This document shows positions 17,074-25,203 of a DNA stretch of 64,000 bases, one piece after another; the stretch's first letter is position 1; each line of letters starts with the position of its first letter. The stretch is from positions 62,001-126,000 of the forward strand of contig CAYOAL010000010.1 of assembly GCA_964401935.1 (NCBI GenBank). The letters run 5' to 3'. The translations under genes and the position numbers were made by a program. The notes beneath the pieces are model-generated. The model saw only the letters and a list, made by a program, of their open reading frames with translations, was not told the origin of the DNA and ran no database searches. Source of the stretch: JAPYTK01 sp964401935. Lineage in GTDB: Bacteria > Myxococcota_A > Polyangia > Polyangiales > Polyangiaceae.

Positions 17074-20000
17074 ATGTCCTTCAAGGGTACGGTCGTGAAC
17101 CGACATCTCGTACCTGTGCTCACAGCTACCCTCATGATCGCGTCCTGCGCCGACTCGACGAGGGATGACGACGCAAACGCTGGCGGCGGCGGTGACGTCT
17201 CCGTGGGTGGCAGCGGTGGCGGTGGCTCGGGGGGCATGGACCCCGCGGTGTGCGGCGACGGGGTGATCGATGCGGCCACCGAGGACTGCGACGACGGCAA
17301 CGCGTCGGACGGCGATGGCTGCGCGGCGACGTGCGACCTCGAGCCCGGCTACGACTGCACCGGTGAGCCGAGCACCTGCACGACGACGTGCGGTGACGGC
17401 GTGGTGGCCGGAGGGGAGGATTGCGACGATGACAACGTCGCCAACCTGGATGGCTGCTCCTCGATGTGCTCGGTGGAGACCGGCTGGGACTGCGGGGGGG
17501 CGTCTCCCTCGGTGTGCGTCAGCGACTGCGGTGACGGCGTGATCGCCCTCGGGGCCGAGGCGTGCGACGACCAGAACGGCGCCGACGACGACGGCTGCAG
17601 CGGTACCTGCGAGATCGAGCCGGGCTGGAGCTGCATGGGAGAGCCGAGCGAGTGCGAGACGGGCTGCGGAGACGGCATCATCGCCGGCACCGAGACCTGC
17701 GACGACTCGAACATGGTGGACGCCGACGGCTGCAGCAGCGCCTGCGCCGTCGAGAGCGGCTACGTGTGCGAGGGCGAGCCGAGCACGTGCGAGCTCGCCG
17801 GGACCTGCGTTCACCCCATCGTCGTCACCGGCGACGGATTCGTGTGGCAGGCGCCGTTGCTCGATCCTCACGGGGACGATCTCGCGAACACGGACGGCTC
17901 CTGCGCGAGCGCGTCGTCGTCGACGAGTCCCAAGCCGGACGTGGTGTTCACGGTCGATCTCGGAGCCGGCGACCGGCTCCACGTGGCCGAGAGCGGCGAC
18001 GCGGACGTCTTGATGCACGTCCTCGACGGGGCCTGCGCCAGCGCCAGCGCCTGTCTCGCGAGCTTCGATGGCATCGGTGGCTCGGAGATCGATCCGGGGC
18101 TCGTCTTCACGGCGCCGAGCGCTGGGAGCTTCTTCGTCGTCATCGACACGTGGGGCTCGAGCGACCCGGGCGACGACGTGGATCTGCTCTTCGAGATCAG
18201 CACGTGTGGCGACGGCGTCATCGGCTTTGGCGAGGTGTGTGACGACAACAACGCCAACGCCGGGGATGGCTGCTCGACGACCTGCACGGTGGAGCCGGGC
18301 TTCGAGTGCACGGGCGAGCCGTCCACCTGTGGCGCGCTCCCGGGCTTCGACTGCGCCAACGCGATCGTCGCCAGCGACGGCTTCACCCATGCCGGTCAAG
18401 CCATGGGCGCGTACGGCGACCTCTACGACTTCACCGATCCCTCGTGCTCCGACGTGAGCGGGTCGCCCAACGCGTCGCCCGAGATCGTGTTCTCCATCGA
18501 GCTGACGGCCGGACAAACGGTCAACGTTAAAGACTTCGGCACCCTGGACGTGGTGTTTCAGCTCATCGCGCCCACGTGCGCGAGCGGGCAGGCGTGCCTC
18601 GCCACCTTCGACGGGTTCAACGCGGACGAACAGGCGCAAGGGCTGAGCTACACCGCCGCCGCCGATGGCACCTTCTACGTGGTGGTGGAGAGCTACGCGG
18701 CGACGCCGAGCCCGACCTCGACCTTCGACATTCGTTTCGAGGTGGCGACCTGCGGCGACGGCGTGACCGAGCTCTCCGAGACCTGTGACGACGACAACAC
18801 GGATCCGGACGACGGGTGCTCCCCCTTGTGCCGGGTCGAGCCTGGCTATGCGTGCACCGGCTCGCCTTCCACATGCGAGGAGCTCGAGGGCTCGATCTGC
18901 GCGAGCGCCATCGTGGCCGCGGACGACTTCACCTTCACGGGCACCAACATCGTGCCGTTCGGTGACGACTACAACTTCTCGGACGCGAGCTGCCAGGACG
19001 TGGGCGGCACGCCGAACGCGTCGCCGGAGATGGTGTTCCAGATCGATCTCGAGGAGGGCGACCGCCTCAACGTGTCGGAGCATGGAACGCTCGACGTGGT
19101 GATCCAGGTGACTCAGGGCGCGTGTGGCGCTGGTGCCTGCCTCGCGCGGCTCGACTCCGGCGAGACGGTTGGGCTCACCTTCGTGGCACCGGCGACCGAC
19201 ACGTACTTCGTGGTGGTGGAGAGCTACTCGGCGTCGCCGCCGACGTCTGGAACGTACGACGTGCGCTTCGACGTCATCCCGTGCGGCGACGGCACCGTGA
19301 CACCGCCGGAGGGATGTGATGACGGCAACGATGACGCCAACGACGGCTGTTCGCCGAGCTGCGTCGTCGAGTCCGGCTACAGCTGCGTTGGGTCGCCGTC
19401 GGTGTGCACTCCGCTGCCCGCGGCGAGCTGCAGCGAGCCCTTGCTCGTCACGAGCAACAGCTTCGAGTATGCGGGCACCAACATCGCGGCCTTCGGCGAC
19501 GACGAGAACTTCAACGCTGGCGCCGGCTGCGTGGACGTGAGCACCAGCTCGCCGAGCGGCTTCGATCTGGTGTTCCGCGTCGATGTCGAGGCTGGCGACA
19601 CGGTGCGCGTGCGCGAGCTCGGCACCCTCGACGCCGTGCTCCACATCCTCGAGCAGCCGAGCTGCGGGGCGGGGACGACGTGTGGACAGAGCACCGACTT
19701 CAACGAGACGGTGGGGATCGCCTACACGGCGCCCGCCGCCGGCCCTGTGTTCGTCGTCGTGGAGAGCTGGGGCAATCCCAGCGCGAGCACCACGTTCGAT
19801 GTGCGCATCGATCGCCTCTACTGCGGTGATGGCTCCATCGACGGCAACGAGCAGTGCGACGACGCCAACGGGGACGACTTCGACGGCTGCTCGGCGACGT
19901 GCACGGTGGAGCCGGGGTACCTCTGCCAGGGCGAGCCCTCGGAATGCTCGACGCCGGAGGTCAACTGCAACGATGGCGTCGACAACAACGGCGATGGCGA

Positions 20001-20502
20001 CATCGACGGGGCCGACCCGACGTGCGCGCTCCCCGGGTACTTCCCCGCCTGTGGCGCCGGTGAAGCGCTCCTCGTCTATCCGTCGGGCGACCTCGCGCTG
20101 CCGATCCCCGACAACCAGGTCGGCGGGGGCGCGACCCATGACATCGCGGTGAGCGGCGTCACGGGGCTCATTCAGCGAGCGGCCACGGTCTTCACCATCG
20201 CCCACACCTGGGACTCCGACGTCGGCGTGTTCTTGACGCCGCCCGGGTCGGCTGAGCTCGGCCTCTCTACCGGCAACGGCGCCAGCGGCGACAACTACAT
20301 CGACACGGTGCTCGACTCGACGTGCGCCACGCCGGTCACCGCCGGCACGGCTCCGTTCAGCGGCTGCTACGCACCGGAGGAGAGTCTCGCGCTGCTCTCG
20401 GGCTCCTCGCCCAACGGGAGCTGGACGGTCCGCGTTTCCGACAGCGCCGCGAGCGACGTCGGGACGCTCGAGGAGTGGATTCTCGTGCTTTGCGTTCAGT
20501 AG
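17074..20502 (+). CDS. Lipoprotein with eight DUF4215 Cys-rich repeats, four PPC-like domains and a C-terminal P-domain
   Basis: A 1142-residue surface protein started at ATG 17074. The signal peptide ends in LMIASC, a usable lipobox, and is followed by a Gly-rich spacer. Four tandem myxococcal Cys-rich repeats (pattern CGDGxxxxxExCDDxN, DGCSxxC, EPGYxCxGEPSxC) come first. Four more then alternate with about 125-residue beta-sandwich modules that look like pre-peptidase C-terminal domains (FTVDLGAGDRLHV, GSFFVVIDTWG). After repeat 8 a calcium-type loop NNGDGDIDGADP leads to a proprotein-convertase P-like domain (ALPIPDNQ, HTWDSDVGVFL, NGSWTVRVSD). No catalytic domain is visible, so it is probably an adhesive or structural surface protein. 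Confidence 0.88.
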   Translation: MSFKGTVVNRHLVPVLTATLMIASCADSTRDDDANAGGGGDVSVGGSGGGGSGGMDPAVCGDGVIDAATEDCDDGNASDGDGCAATCDLEPGYDCTGEPSTCTTTCGDGVVAGGEDCDDDNVANLDGCSSMCSVETGWDCGGASPSVCVSDCGDGVIALGAEACDDQNGADDDGCSGTCEIEPGWSCMGEPSECETGCGDGIIAGTETCDDSNMVDADGCSSACAVESGYVCEGEPSTCELAGTCVHPIVVTGDGFVWQAPLLDPHGDDLANTDGSCASASSSTSPKPDVVFTVDLGAGDRLHVAESGDADVLMHVLDGACASASACLASFDGIGGSEIDPGLVFTAPSAGSFFVVIDTWGSSDPGDDVDLLFEISTCGDGVIGFGEVCDDNNANAGDGCSTTCTVEPGFECTGEPSTCGALPGFDCANAIVASDGFTHAGQAMGAYGDLYDFTDPSCSDVSGSPNASPEIVFSIELTAGQTVNVKDFGTLDVVFQLIAPTCASGQACLATFDGFNADEQAQGLSYTAAADGTFYVVVESYAATPSPTSTFDIRFEVATCGDGVTELSETCDDDNTDPDDGCSPLCRVEPGYACTGSPSTCEELEGSICASAIVAADDFTFTGTNIVPFGDDYNFSDASCQDVGGTPNASPEMVFQIDLEEGDRLNVSEHGTLDVVIQVTQGACGAGACLARLDSGETVGLTFVAPATDTYFVVVESYSASPPTSGTYDVRFDVIPCGDGTVTPPEGCDDGNDDANDGCSPSCVVESGYSCVGSPSVCTPLPAASCSEPLLVTSNSFEYAGTNIAAFGDDENFNAGAGCVDVSTSSPSGFDLVFRVDVEAGDTVRVRELGTLDAVLHILEQPSCGAGTTCGQSTDFNETVGIAYTAPAAGPVFVVVESWGNPSASTTFDVRIDRLYCGDGSIDGNEQCDDANGDDFDGCSATCTVEPGYLCQGEPSECSTPEVNCNDGVDNNGDGDIDGADPTCALPGYFPACGAGEALLVYPSGDLALPIPDNQVGGGATHDIAVSGVTGLIQRAATVFTIAHTWDSDVGVFLTPPGSAELGLSTGNGASGDNYIDTVLDSTCATPVTAGTAPFSGCYAPEESLALLSGSSPNGSWTVRVSDSAASDVGTLEEWILVLCVQ

Positions 20503-20570
20503 ATTGCGCCGAGGGGCCGCTCGAGCACGACATCGAAGCAGGTGTTGCGCTCGGAGAGGACGCCAACGGA

Positions 20571-22868
20571 GTGGCCTCTCCGTACGCGCTTGGCTATGTG
20601 TCGCTTCTCGTGGCGCGCGCGGCCCACATCGCTCTCTTGGTGCTGTTCCTGCTCTGGATGGGAGTGGGCTGCGGCGCGTGCAGCTCGGAGTCGAGCACCG
20701 AGACGCACGCGAGCACGGCGACGCCGGAGTGGACGACGGCGGTGAGTCTGCTCGACGAGCTCCCCTCGTGTGAGATCGACCATCGCGGGCTCCTCGTCGA
20801 TCTGGGCACCGAGGTGCTCCGGGGCCGGCTCACCTATCAGCTCGACGAGCCGGAGGGGATCGTCAGCTCGGAGCATGACGGTGCCACGTGGGCCAGGGTG
20901 TTCGACAAGACGCTCACCCTCTCGTTCCACCTCCAGGAGGTGACGCCGATCTTCGTCGCGATGCGCGCCATCGGCGGGGACGCGACCAGCGTCTCGGTCT
21001 CGCTCGACGCCGTGACGCTCGGGACGATCAAGCTGAAGAAGGGGGAGATTCGCATCGGGGAGACGCGCATCACCAAGCTCCCCGTGGAGGCCGGCATGCA
21101 CCGCCTCACGCTCGTGTTCCACGGACGCAAGCGCACGGACAGCGAGCCGTTCGCCGAGCTCGACTGGATCCGTGTGGGCTTTCCCGACGAGCTCGAGCGC
21201 ACCTACGGCGCCCCGACCTTCGACGACCTGCTCGCGCCCGCGGCCCAGCTCGCGAGCGTGCCCCATCGCGCGCTGTCGATGCGAGCGCCAGGCAATGTGC
21301 GCTGCACCATCCGCGTTCCAACCGGCGCCCGCCTCCGCGCGGCGGTGGGCATGAACGGTGATGGTCACGGCACCGCGGCGATCCTCGTGCGTGAGGAAGG
21401 GAGCGATCCGGTGGTCCTCGATCGGATCGACGTGAAAGGGGGCCCGGCCGCGACGTGGAGCGACATCGAGCTCTCCCTCCAGGCCTACGCGGGGAAGATC
21501 GTCTCGCTCGAGCTCGCAGCCACCGAGACCACGGGTACCGGGCGCCTGCTCGTCGGTGATCCGGTGGTGGAGACGCCGTTGCGGCCGCTCCCGAGCGCGC
21601 AGCGAGCGAAGGCGGCGGTGGTGGTCGTGGTGGATGGAGTGGAGCGCAGCGATCTGCCGCCGTGGCGCGAGGCCAAGTCGCCCCATCTGCCCACGTTCAA
21701 TCGACTCGCGGAGGAGATGACCGTGTTCCACGACCATCGAGCGCCGAGCACGTTTGTCTCGGCGGTCATGGCGTCGCTCCTGTCGGGGCTCAGCCCGCGC
21801 CACCACACGGTGAACGACAGCGGCGCGGCGTTGCCACCCGAGGTGCGTACCATCAGCGGGATCGCCCGCGAAGCGAGCGTGACCGCGCGCATGTTCACCG
21901 GGGTGCCGACCACGTTCGGACCCTTTGGGTTCGACGGTCAGTGGGATCAGTTTCAGCAGTACCCGCCCAACGAGGGGCGCCTCGCGTCGGCCCCCATGGA
22001 TGACGCGGGCGAGTGGCTGGAGAACGGCGGTGGCGACGAGGGCCGGCCGATGTTGGCCGTGATCCACGCGCGCGGGGGTCACCCCCCGTGGGAGGTGACG
22101 CCGGTGGAGGCCGACAAACTGCCGCCGGCCGACTACGCGGGGTACCTCACGCCGCGCCGCAGCGCGCAGCTCCTCGCGAAGACCGAAGGGCGCCACAGCC
22201 GCCTCTCCGACGCGGATCGCGAGCGGATGCGGGCGCTGTTCCACGCGGGCTTGTCGCGTCAGGACGAGGCGCTCGGACGCCTCAGTCGACGGCTCGAGGA
22301 CAAGGGCCTGTGGGACGATACGCTGTTCATCGTCACCGGTGACGTGGCCAGCGCACGCCGGTCGCTCTTCGTCGACGGTGGCGATCCCACCGAGAGCCTG
22401 CTCACGCTTCCCCTCTTCGTGCACTTCCCGGGGGGCAAACACGCCGGGGTGCGCGTGGACGACGAGACCGAGATCTACGACATCACGCGCACGGTCCTCG
22501 CCGCCCTCGGCCTCAAGGCTCCCGAGGACACGCTGGGCAACGACCTGTTGCTCGTGGCGGGCGGGTTGCCAGGCGACCGCCAGCGCGTTCGGGTGGCGTT
22601 CACCCACGACAAGTACTCGGCCCGCTGGGGCGACTTCGCATTGCACGGCGAAGTAGGGAAGCCACCTGCGCTCTGCCGGCTGAGCATCGATCCCACCTGC
22701 GCCTACGACCGAACGCACCAGTTTCCTGGCTTGACGCAGGCACTCTTCAAGCGGCTCGTGCGCTTCCAACAGCAGCGAAAGGTCAGCGTCGAGCGGGCGC
22801 GGTTGCGCCTCACCCCAGATCAGAGCGCGTGGCTCGACGTGTGGGGCTCGTACTACCAGAACCTGTGA
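20571..22868 (+). CDS. Lipoprotein with alkaline-phosphatase/sulfatase-superfamily domain, metal ligands partly lost
   Basis: About 765 residues if started at GTG 20571, which has GGAGAGG upstream and gives a lipoprotein signal ending GVGC. GTG 20598 is an alternative. Residues 60-330 are beta-rich with two jelly-roll-like halves. From about residue 345 a sulfatase-like domain begins: AAVVVVVDGVERSDLP, SPHLPTFNRLAEE and STFVSAVMASLLSGLSPRHH match sulfatase blocks. The second metal motif, normally TSDHGE, reads TGDVAS, and the first motif lacks its second Asp. Activity is therefore doubtful. It lies 68 bases after the DUF4215 gene on the same strand, so co-transcription is possible. A binding role for a glycan or sulfated ligand is speculation. 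Confidence 0.78.
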   Translation: MASPYALGYVSLLVARAAHIALLVLFLLWMGVGCGACSSESSTETHASTATPEWTTAVSLLDELPSCEIDHRGLLVDLGTEVLRGRLTYQLDEPEGIVSSEHDGATWARVFDKTLTLSFHLQEVTPIFVAMRAIGGDATSVSVSLDAVTLGTIKLKKGEIRIGETRITKLPVEAGMHRLTLVFHGRKRTDSEPFAELDWIRVGFPDELERTYGAPTFDDLLAPAAQLASVPHRALSMRAPGNVRCTIRVPTGARLRAAVGMNGDGHGTAAILVREEGSDPVVLDRIDVKGGPAATWSDIELSLQAYAGKIVSLELAATETTGTGRLLVGDPVVETPLRPLPSAQRAKAAVVVVVDGVERSDLPPWREAKSPHLPTFNRLAEEMTVFHDHRAPSTFVSAVMASLLSGLSPRHHTVNDSGAALPPEVRTISGIAREASVTARMFTGVPTTFGPFGFDGQWDQFQQYPPNEGRLASAPMDDAGEWLENGGGDEGRPMLAVIHARGGHPPWEVTPVEADKLPPADYAGYLTPRRSAQLLAKTEGRHSRLSDADRERMRALFHAGLSRQDEALGRLSRRLEDKGLWDDTLFIVTGDVASARRSLFVDGGDPTESLLTLPLFVHFPGGKHAGVRVDDETEIYDITRTVLAALGLKAPEDTLGNDLLLVAGGLPGDRQRVRVAFTHDKYSARWGDFALHGEVGKPPALCRLSIDPTCAYDRTHQFPGLTQALFKRLVRFQQQRKVSVERARLRLTPDQSAWLDVWGSYYQNL

Positions 22869-22933
22869 CCGCGGCGCCGGTGTCCGGAGCTCGCCGAGTG
22901 CACGTCTGGCCGAGAAAAGGTTGGCTCCAGCCC

Positions 22934-22998
22934 TTGACGACGATTCCATGAATGAATATTCGTTCACCCGTCAATCGAGGTGAACGTTCATTCATTCT
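22934..22998 (+). promoter_or_regulatory. Promoter with two TetR-type operator copies before the short-chain dehydrogenase
   Basis: Site A at 22949-22966, TGAATGAATATTCGTTCA, is palindromic at 16 of 18 positions. Site B at 22981-22998 begins with the perfect palindrome TGAACGTTCA and matches the inverse of site A at about 14 of 18 positions. The copies start 32 bases apart, about three helical turns. A possible -35 TTGACG lies at 22934-22939, with TATTCG at 22957-22962 after a 17-base spacer, so site A would cover the -10. This layout fits repression by a TetR/AcrR-type dimer. No such regulator gene is in the neighbourhood. Confidence 0.6.
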
Positions 22999-23031
22999 CG
23001 GATCCGGCGGCGACGGAACAGGGAGCAAGTT

Positions 23032-23925
23032 ATGAAGAAATCCATTGCGATTACGGGTGCTACCGCAGGAATTGGGCGCCACGCGGCGCTGTATCTCGCG
23101 GCCCGTGGACACCACGTCATCGCCACCGGGCGTCGTCGTGATGCGCTCGAGGCCCTCGCCGTCGAGGCGGCGGAGCTTGGTGGACGCCTCGACATCGTGG
23201 AGCTCGACGTCACCGACCCCGCGTCGATTCGGGCGGCTCGGGAGGAGGTGTCGGCGCTCCTCGCGGATCAGGGGCTCGACGTCCTCATCAACAACGCCGG
23301 CTATGGTCAAGGGGCTCCGGTGATCGAAGCCACCGACGCGGACATCCGTCGTCAGTTCGAGACCAACGTGTTCGGTTTGATGGCCGTGACCCGGAGCTTT
23401 CTCGGCGAGATGATCGAGCGCGGCCGCGGTCGGGTGATCAACGTGAGCAGCATCGGCGGCCGCATCACGTTTCCGATGATGGGCGTCTACCACGCTTCGA
23501 AGTACGCGCTCGAGGCGCTCTCGGACGCGATGCGTATGGAGCTCGCGCCGTTCGGCATCGACGTCGTGCTCATCGAGCCGGGACCCATCCGCACCAACTT
23601 CGTGGCCCGCCTCAACGAGGCTGCGGCCGACTATCGCGAGAGCTCCCTATATGCCCCCGTGTTCGAGCACGCCGATCGCGTGGAGGAGCGCGCGATGGCC
23701 ATGGCGCCGGGGCCCGAGGTGATCTCGCGCGCGATCCACAAGGCCGCGACGGCGCGGCGCCCACGCGCTCGCTACGTGGCCCCGCTCTCCGCGCACCTCA
23801 GCCTCAAGCTGCTTCAGCTCGTGCCGTTGCGCCTTCGTGACTGGATGATGCGCGCCATGTTCGGCCTCACCCCGCGCCGGATGGCTCGCCTCGAACGCGG
23901 GCAGAGGGCGTTGTTGCCGGCTTGA
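23032..23925 (+). CDS. Short-chain dehydrogenase/reductase
   Basis: A 297-residue classical SDR. The cofactor motif is TGATAGIG (residues 8-15), the structural motif is NNAGYG, the Ser is in NVSSIGG, and the catalytic pair is Tyr153 and Lys157 in YHASK. Arg residues after the second strand (ATGRRRDAL) suggest NADP(H) preference. The C-terminal 60 residues are basic (RRPRARYVAPLSAHL, MMRAMFGLTPRRMARLERG), as in SDRs that sit on membranes. Substrate is unknown. The upstream TetR-type operators suggest induction by a lipid or small hydrophobic ligand, but that is inference. Start ATG 23032 follows a GGGAG. Confidence 0.92.
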   Translation: MKKSIAITGATAGIGRHAALYLAARGHHVIATGRRRDALEALAVEAAELGGRLDIVELDVTDPASIRAAREEVSALLADQGLDVLINNAGYGQGAPVIEATDADIRRQFETNVFGLMAVTRSFLGEMIERGRGRVINVSSIGGRITFPMMGVYHASKYALEALSDAMRMELAPFGIDVVLIEPGPIRTNFVARLNEAAADYRESSLYAPVFEHADRVEERAMAMAPGPEVISRAIHKAATARRPRARYVAPLSAHLSLKLLQLVPLRLRDWMMRAMFGLTPRRMARLERGQRALLPA

Positions 23926-23964
23926 GCGCAGGCGCGGAGGGCGTCGGCGCCCATCGCCTGTGGC

Positions 23965-24504
23965 TCACATCGCGTCGTGGGCCACCACGTCGCCGTCGAT
24001 CTCGACGAGGCCGTCGAGCGCTTCCACGAGCTCGGGGGTGAGCGCCGCGCGCAGTCGCGTCATCGATTGCACGAGCCGCGCCCGCTCGTCGCCGGAGAGC
24101 CAGCCGCACGTCGCTCCAGCGCGGCGGAGATACCACGGAAGTCGCTTCGGATTGAGCAAGCGGTCGACCGAACGGGAGATCTCCTTGTCGTCGCGGAGCA
24201 CGTCGTAGGCCCGGAGACGCCCTTCCAGCGTGGCGTGGGTGCTCGTGAACACCTTCGTCATGGACCGCTTGCGACTGACGCGCCGGAGCGATGCCCACAC
24301 CGGGGCCCGCTGCGGAGCGTCCTCGGGCAGCACGAACAGCTCGATCAGGTTGCGCCTTTGGGCGATCGTCTCGAAGAGATCACCACCGAGCTCGAGGAGC
24401 GCGGCGAGGCGCGGGCCATCGTCGGCGAGCAGCACCGCCTCGAGCTCGCTCGTGAACGCCTTCAACGCCCCGCGATCGAGCTCGTACAGCGCGAGCAGCG
24501 CCAT
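23965..24504 (-). CDS. Conserved-looking hypothetical protein coupled to the upstream gene
   Basis: A 179-residue soluble, mostly helical protein (ALKAFTSELEAVLLADDGPR, GGDLFETIAQRRNLIELFVL, LWAS- and RLLNPKRLPWYLRRAGATCG-type segments). I do not recognise the family. Its ATG overlaps the stop of the preceding gene (ATGA at 24501-24504 in reverse), so translation is coupled. It is last in the tatA/S41 protease/unknown run and ends 39 bases from the oppositely oriented SDR gene. Codon bias is like that of its neighbours. A longer open frame reaching 24756 overlaps the upstream gene and is not credible. Confidence 0.68.
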   Translation of the reverse strand: MALLALYELDRGALKAFTSELEAVLLADDGPRLAALLELGGDLFETIAQRRNLIELFVLPEDAPQRAPVWASLRRVSRKRSMTKVFTSTHATLEGRLRAYDVLRDDKEISRSVDRLLNPKRLPWYLRRAGATCGWLSGDERARLVQSMTRLRAALTPELVEALDGLVEIDGDVVAHDAM

Positions 24505-25199
24505 CAGCGGCGCCCCTCGGCTCGCTCGAACACGTCGTGCACGAGCGGCGCGCCAAACCGACGGATGCAGTCGCGTCCGTGCGCAAAGCTCACGTAGCGT
24601 TGGCCGGCGGCTGGATCGCTCTCGGCCCCCTCGAGGTGGAGATCGCGGGAGGCCACGGTGCGCGCGAGGGCAGGGTCCGCGAACATCAGCTTCACCAGGC
24701 CGCGCCGCCGCGTCGGTTCGTCGCTCTGGCAGGCGTCCATCCACGCGAGGGCCCACGGCGGGGCGCCGCGTTCCTCTGCGAGGGCTCGGAGCGCGTTCGA
24801 CCGCTCATCGGCGAGGGCCGCCGCGAGCTGCAGCGGCAGCTTCCAGCGCGGCTCCTCGGCCGCCACCTGCGGCAGCAGCTCGCGGAGCTCGCCCTCGTCT
24901 TCCGCCTCGAGCGCGGCAGCCGCCCGCAGCAGCACCCGCAAGCCGCGCCCCCGATCGATCCGACGCAGCAGCGCGCGCACGCCCGCGTGATCCCCCGCCT
25001 CGCGCGCGGCGAGCACATCCTCGAGCGTCTCCTGAGGCGCGGCGGAGAACCCCTCGAGCGAGGGCCGCCCGGCCGCTTTGTCGCGGACACCGTCGCGCCC
25101 AAGGGTGACACGCTTCTCCGCGCGTGGCGGCCCCTCGTCCTCCACATCCTCCGGATCGACGATCCCGAGCGCGACCTTGGCTTTGTCGAGCCAGCCCAT
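24504..25199 (-). CDS. Hypothetical protein between S41 protease and an unknown gene
   Basis: A 231-residue cytoplasmic protein without signal or membrane segments. It opens with MGWLDKAKVALGIVDPED; residues 60-150 are Ala/Leu/Glu-rich amphipathic helices (VLAAREAGDHAGVRALLRRI, LRVLLRAAAALEAEDEGELR) like TPR or HEAT solenoids. The C-terminal part (HGRDCIRRFGAPLVHDVFER) is more polar. I recognise no family. The gene starts four bases after the S41 protease stop and overlaps the next gene, so it belongs to the same operon and may be functionally tied to that protease. Confidence 0.7.
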   Translation of the reverse strand: MGWLDKAKVALGIVDPEDVEDEGPPRAEKRVTLGRDGVRDKAAGRPSLEGFSAAPQETLEDVLAAREAGDHAGVRALLRRIDRGRGLRVLLRAAAALEAEDEGELRELLPQVAAEEPRWKLPLQLAAALADERSNALRALAEERGAPPWALAWMDACQSDEPTRRRGLVKLMFADPALARTVASRDLHLEGAESDPAAGQRYVSFAHGRDCIRRFGAPLVHDVFERAEGRR

Positions 25200-25203
25200 G
25201 GCT

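Noticed and set aside
17230..20030. Repeated DNA across the DUF4215 gene as a possible CRISPR-like array
   Set aside because: The repeats are protein repeats (Cys-rich units) with diverged DNA and unequal spacing; no spacer/repeat structure or cas genes.
13666..20205. An open frame of about 2,180 codons on the minus strand
   Set aside because: It lies antisense to the receiver protein and the DUF4215 protein, is built of Arg/His/Ala-rich sequence with no domain, and arises from the strong GC third-position bias of the real genes.
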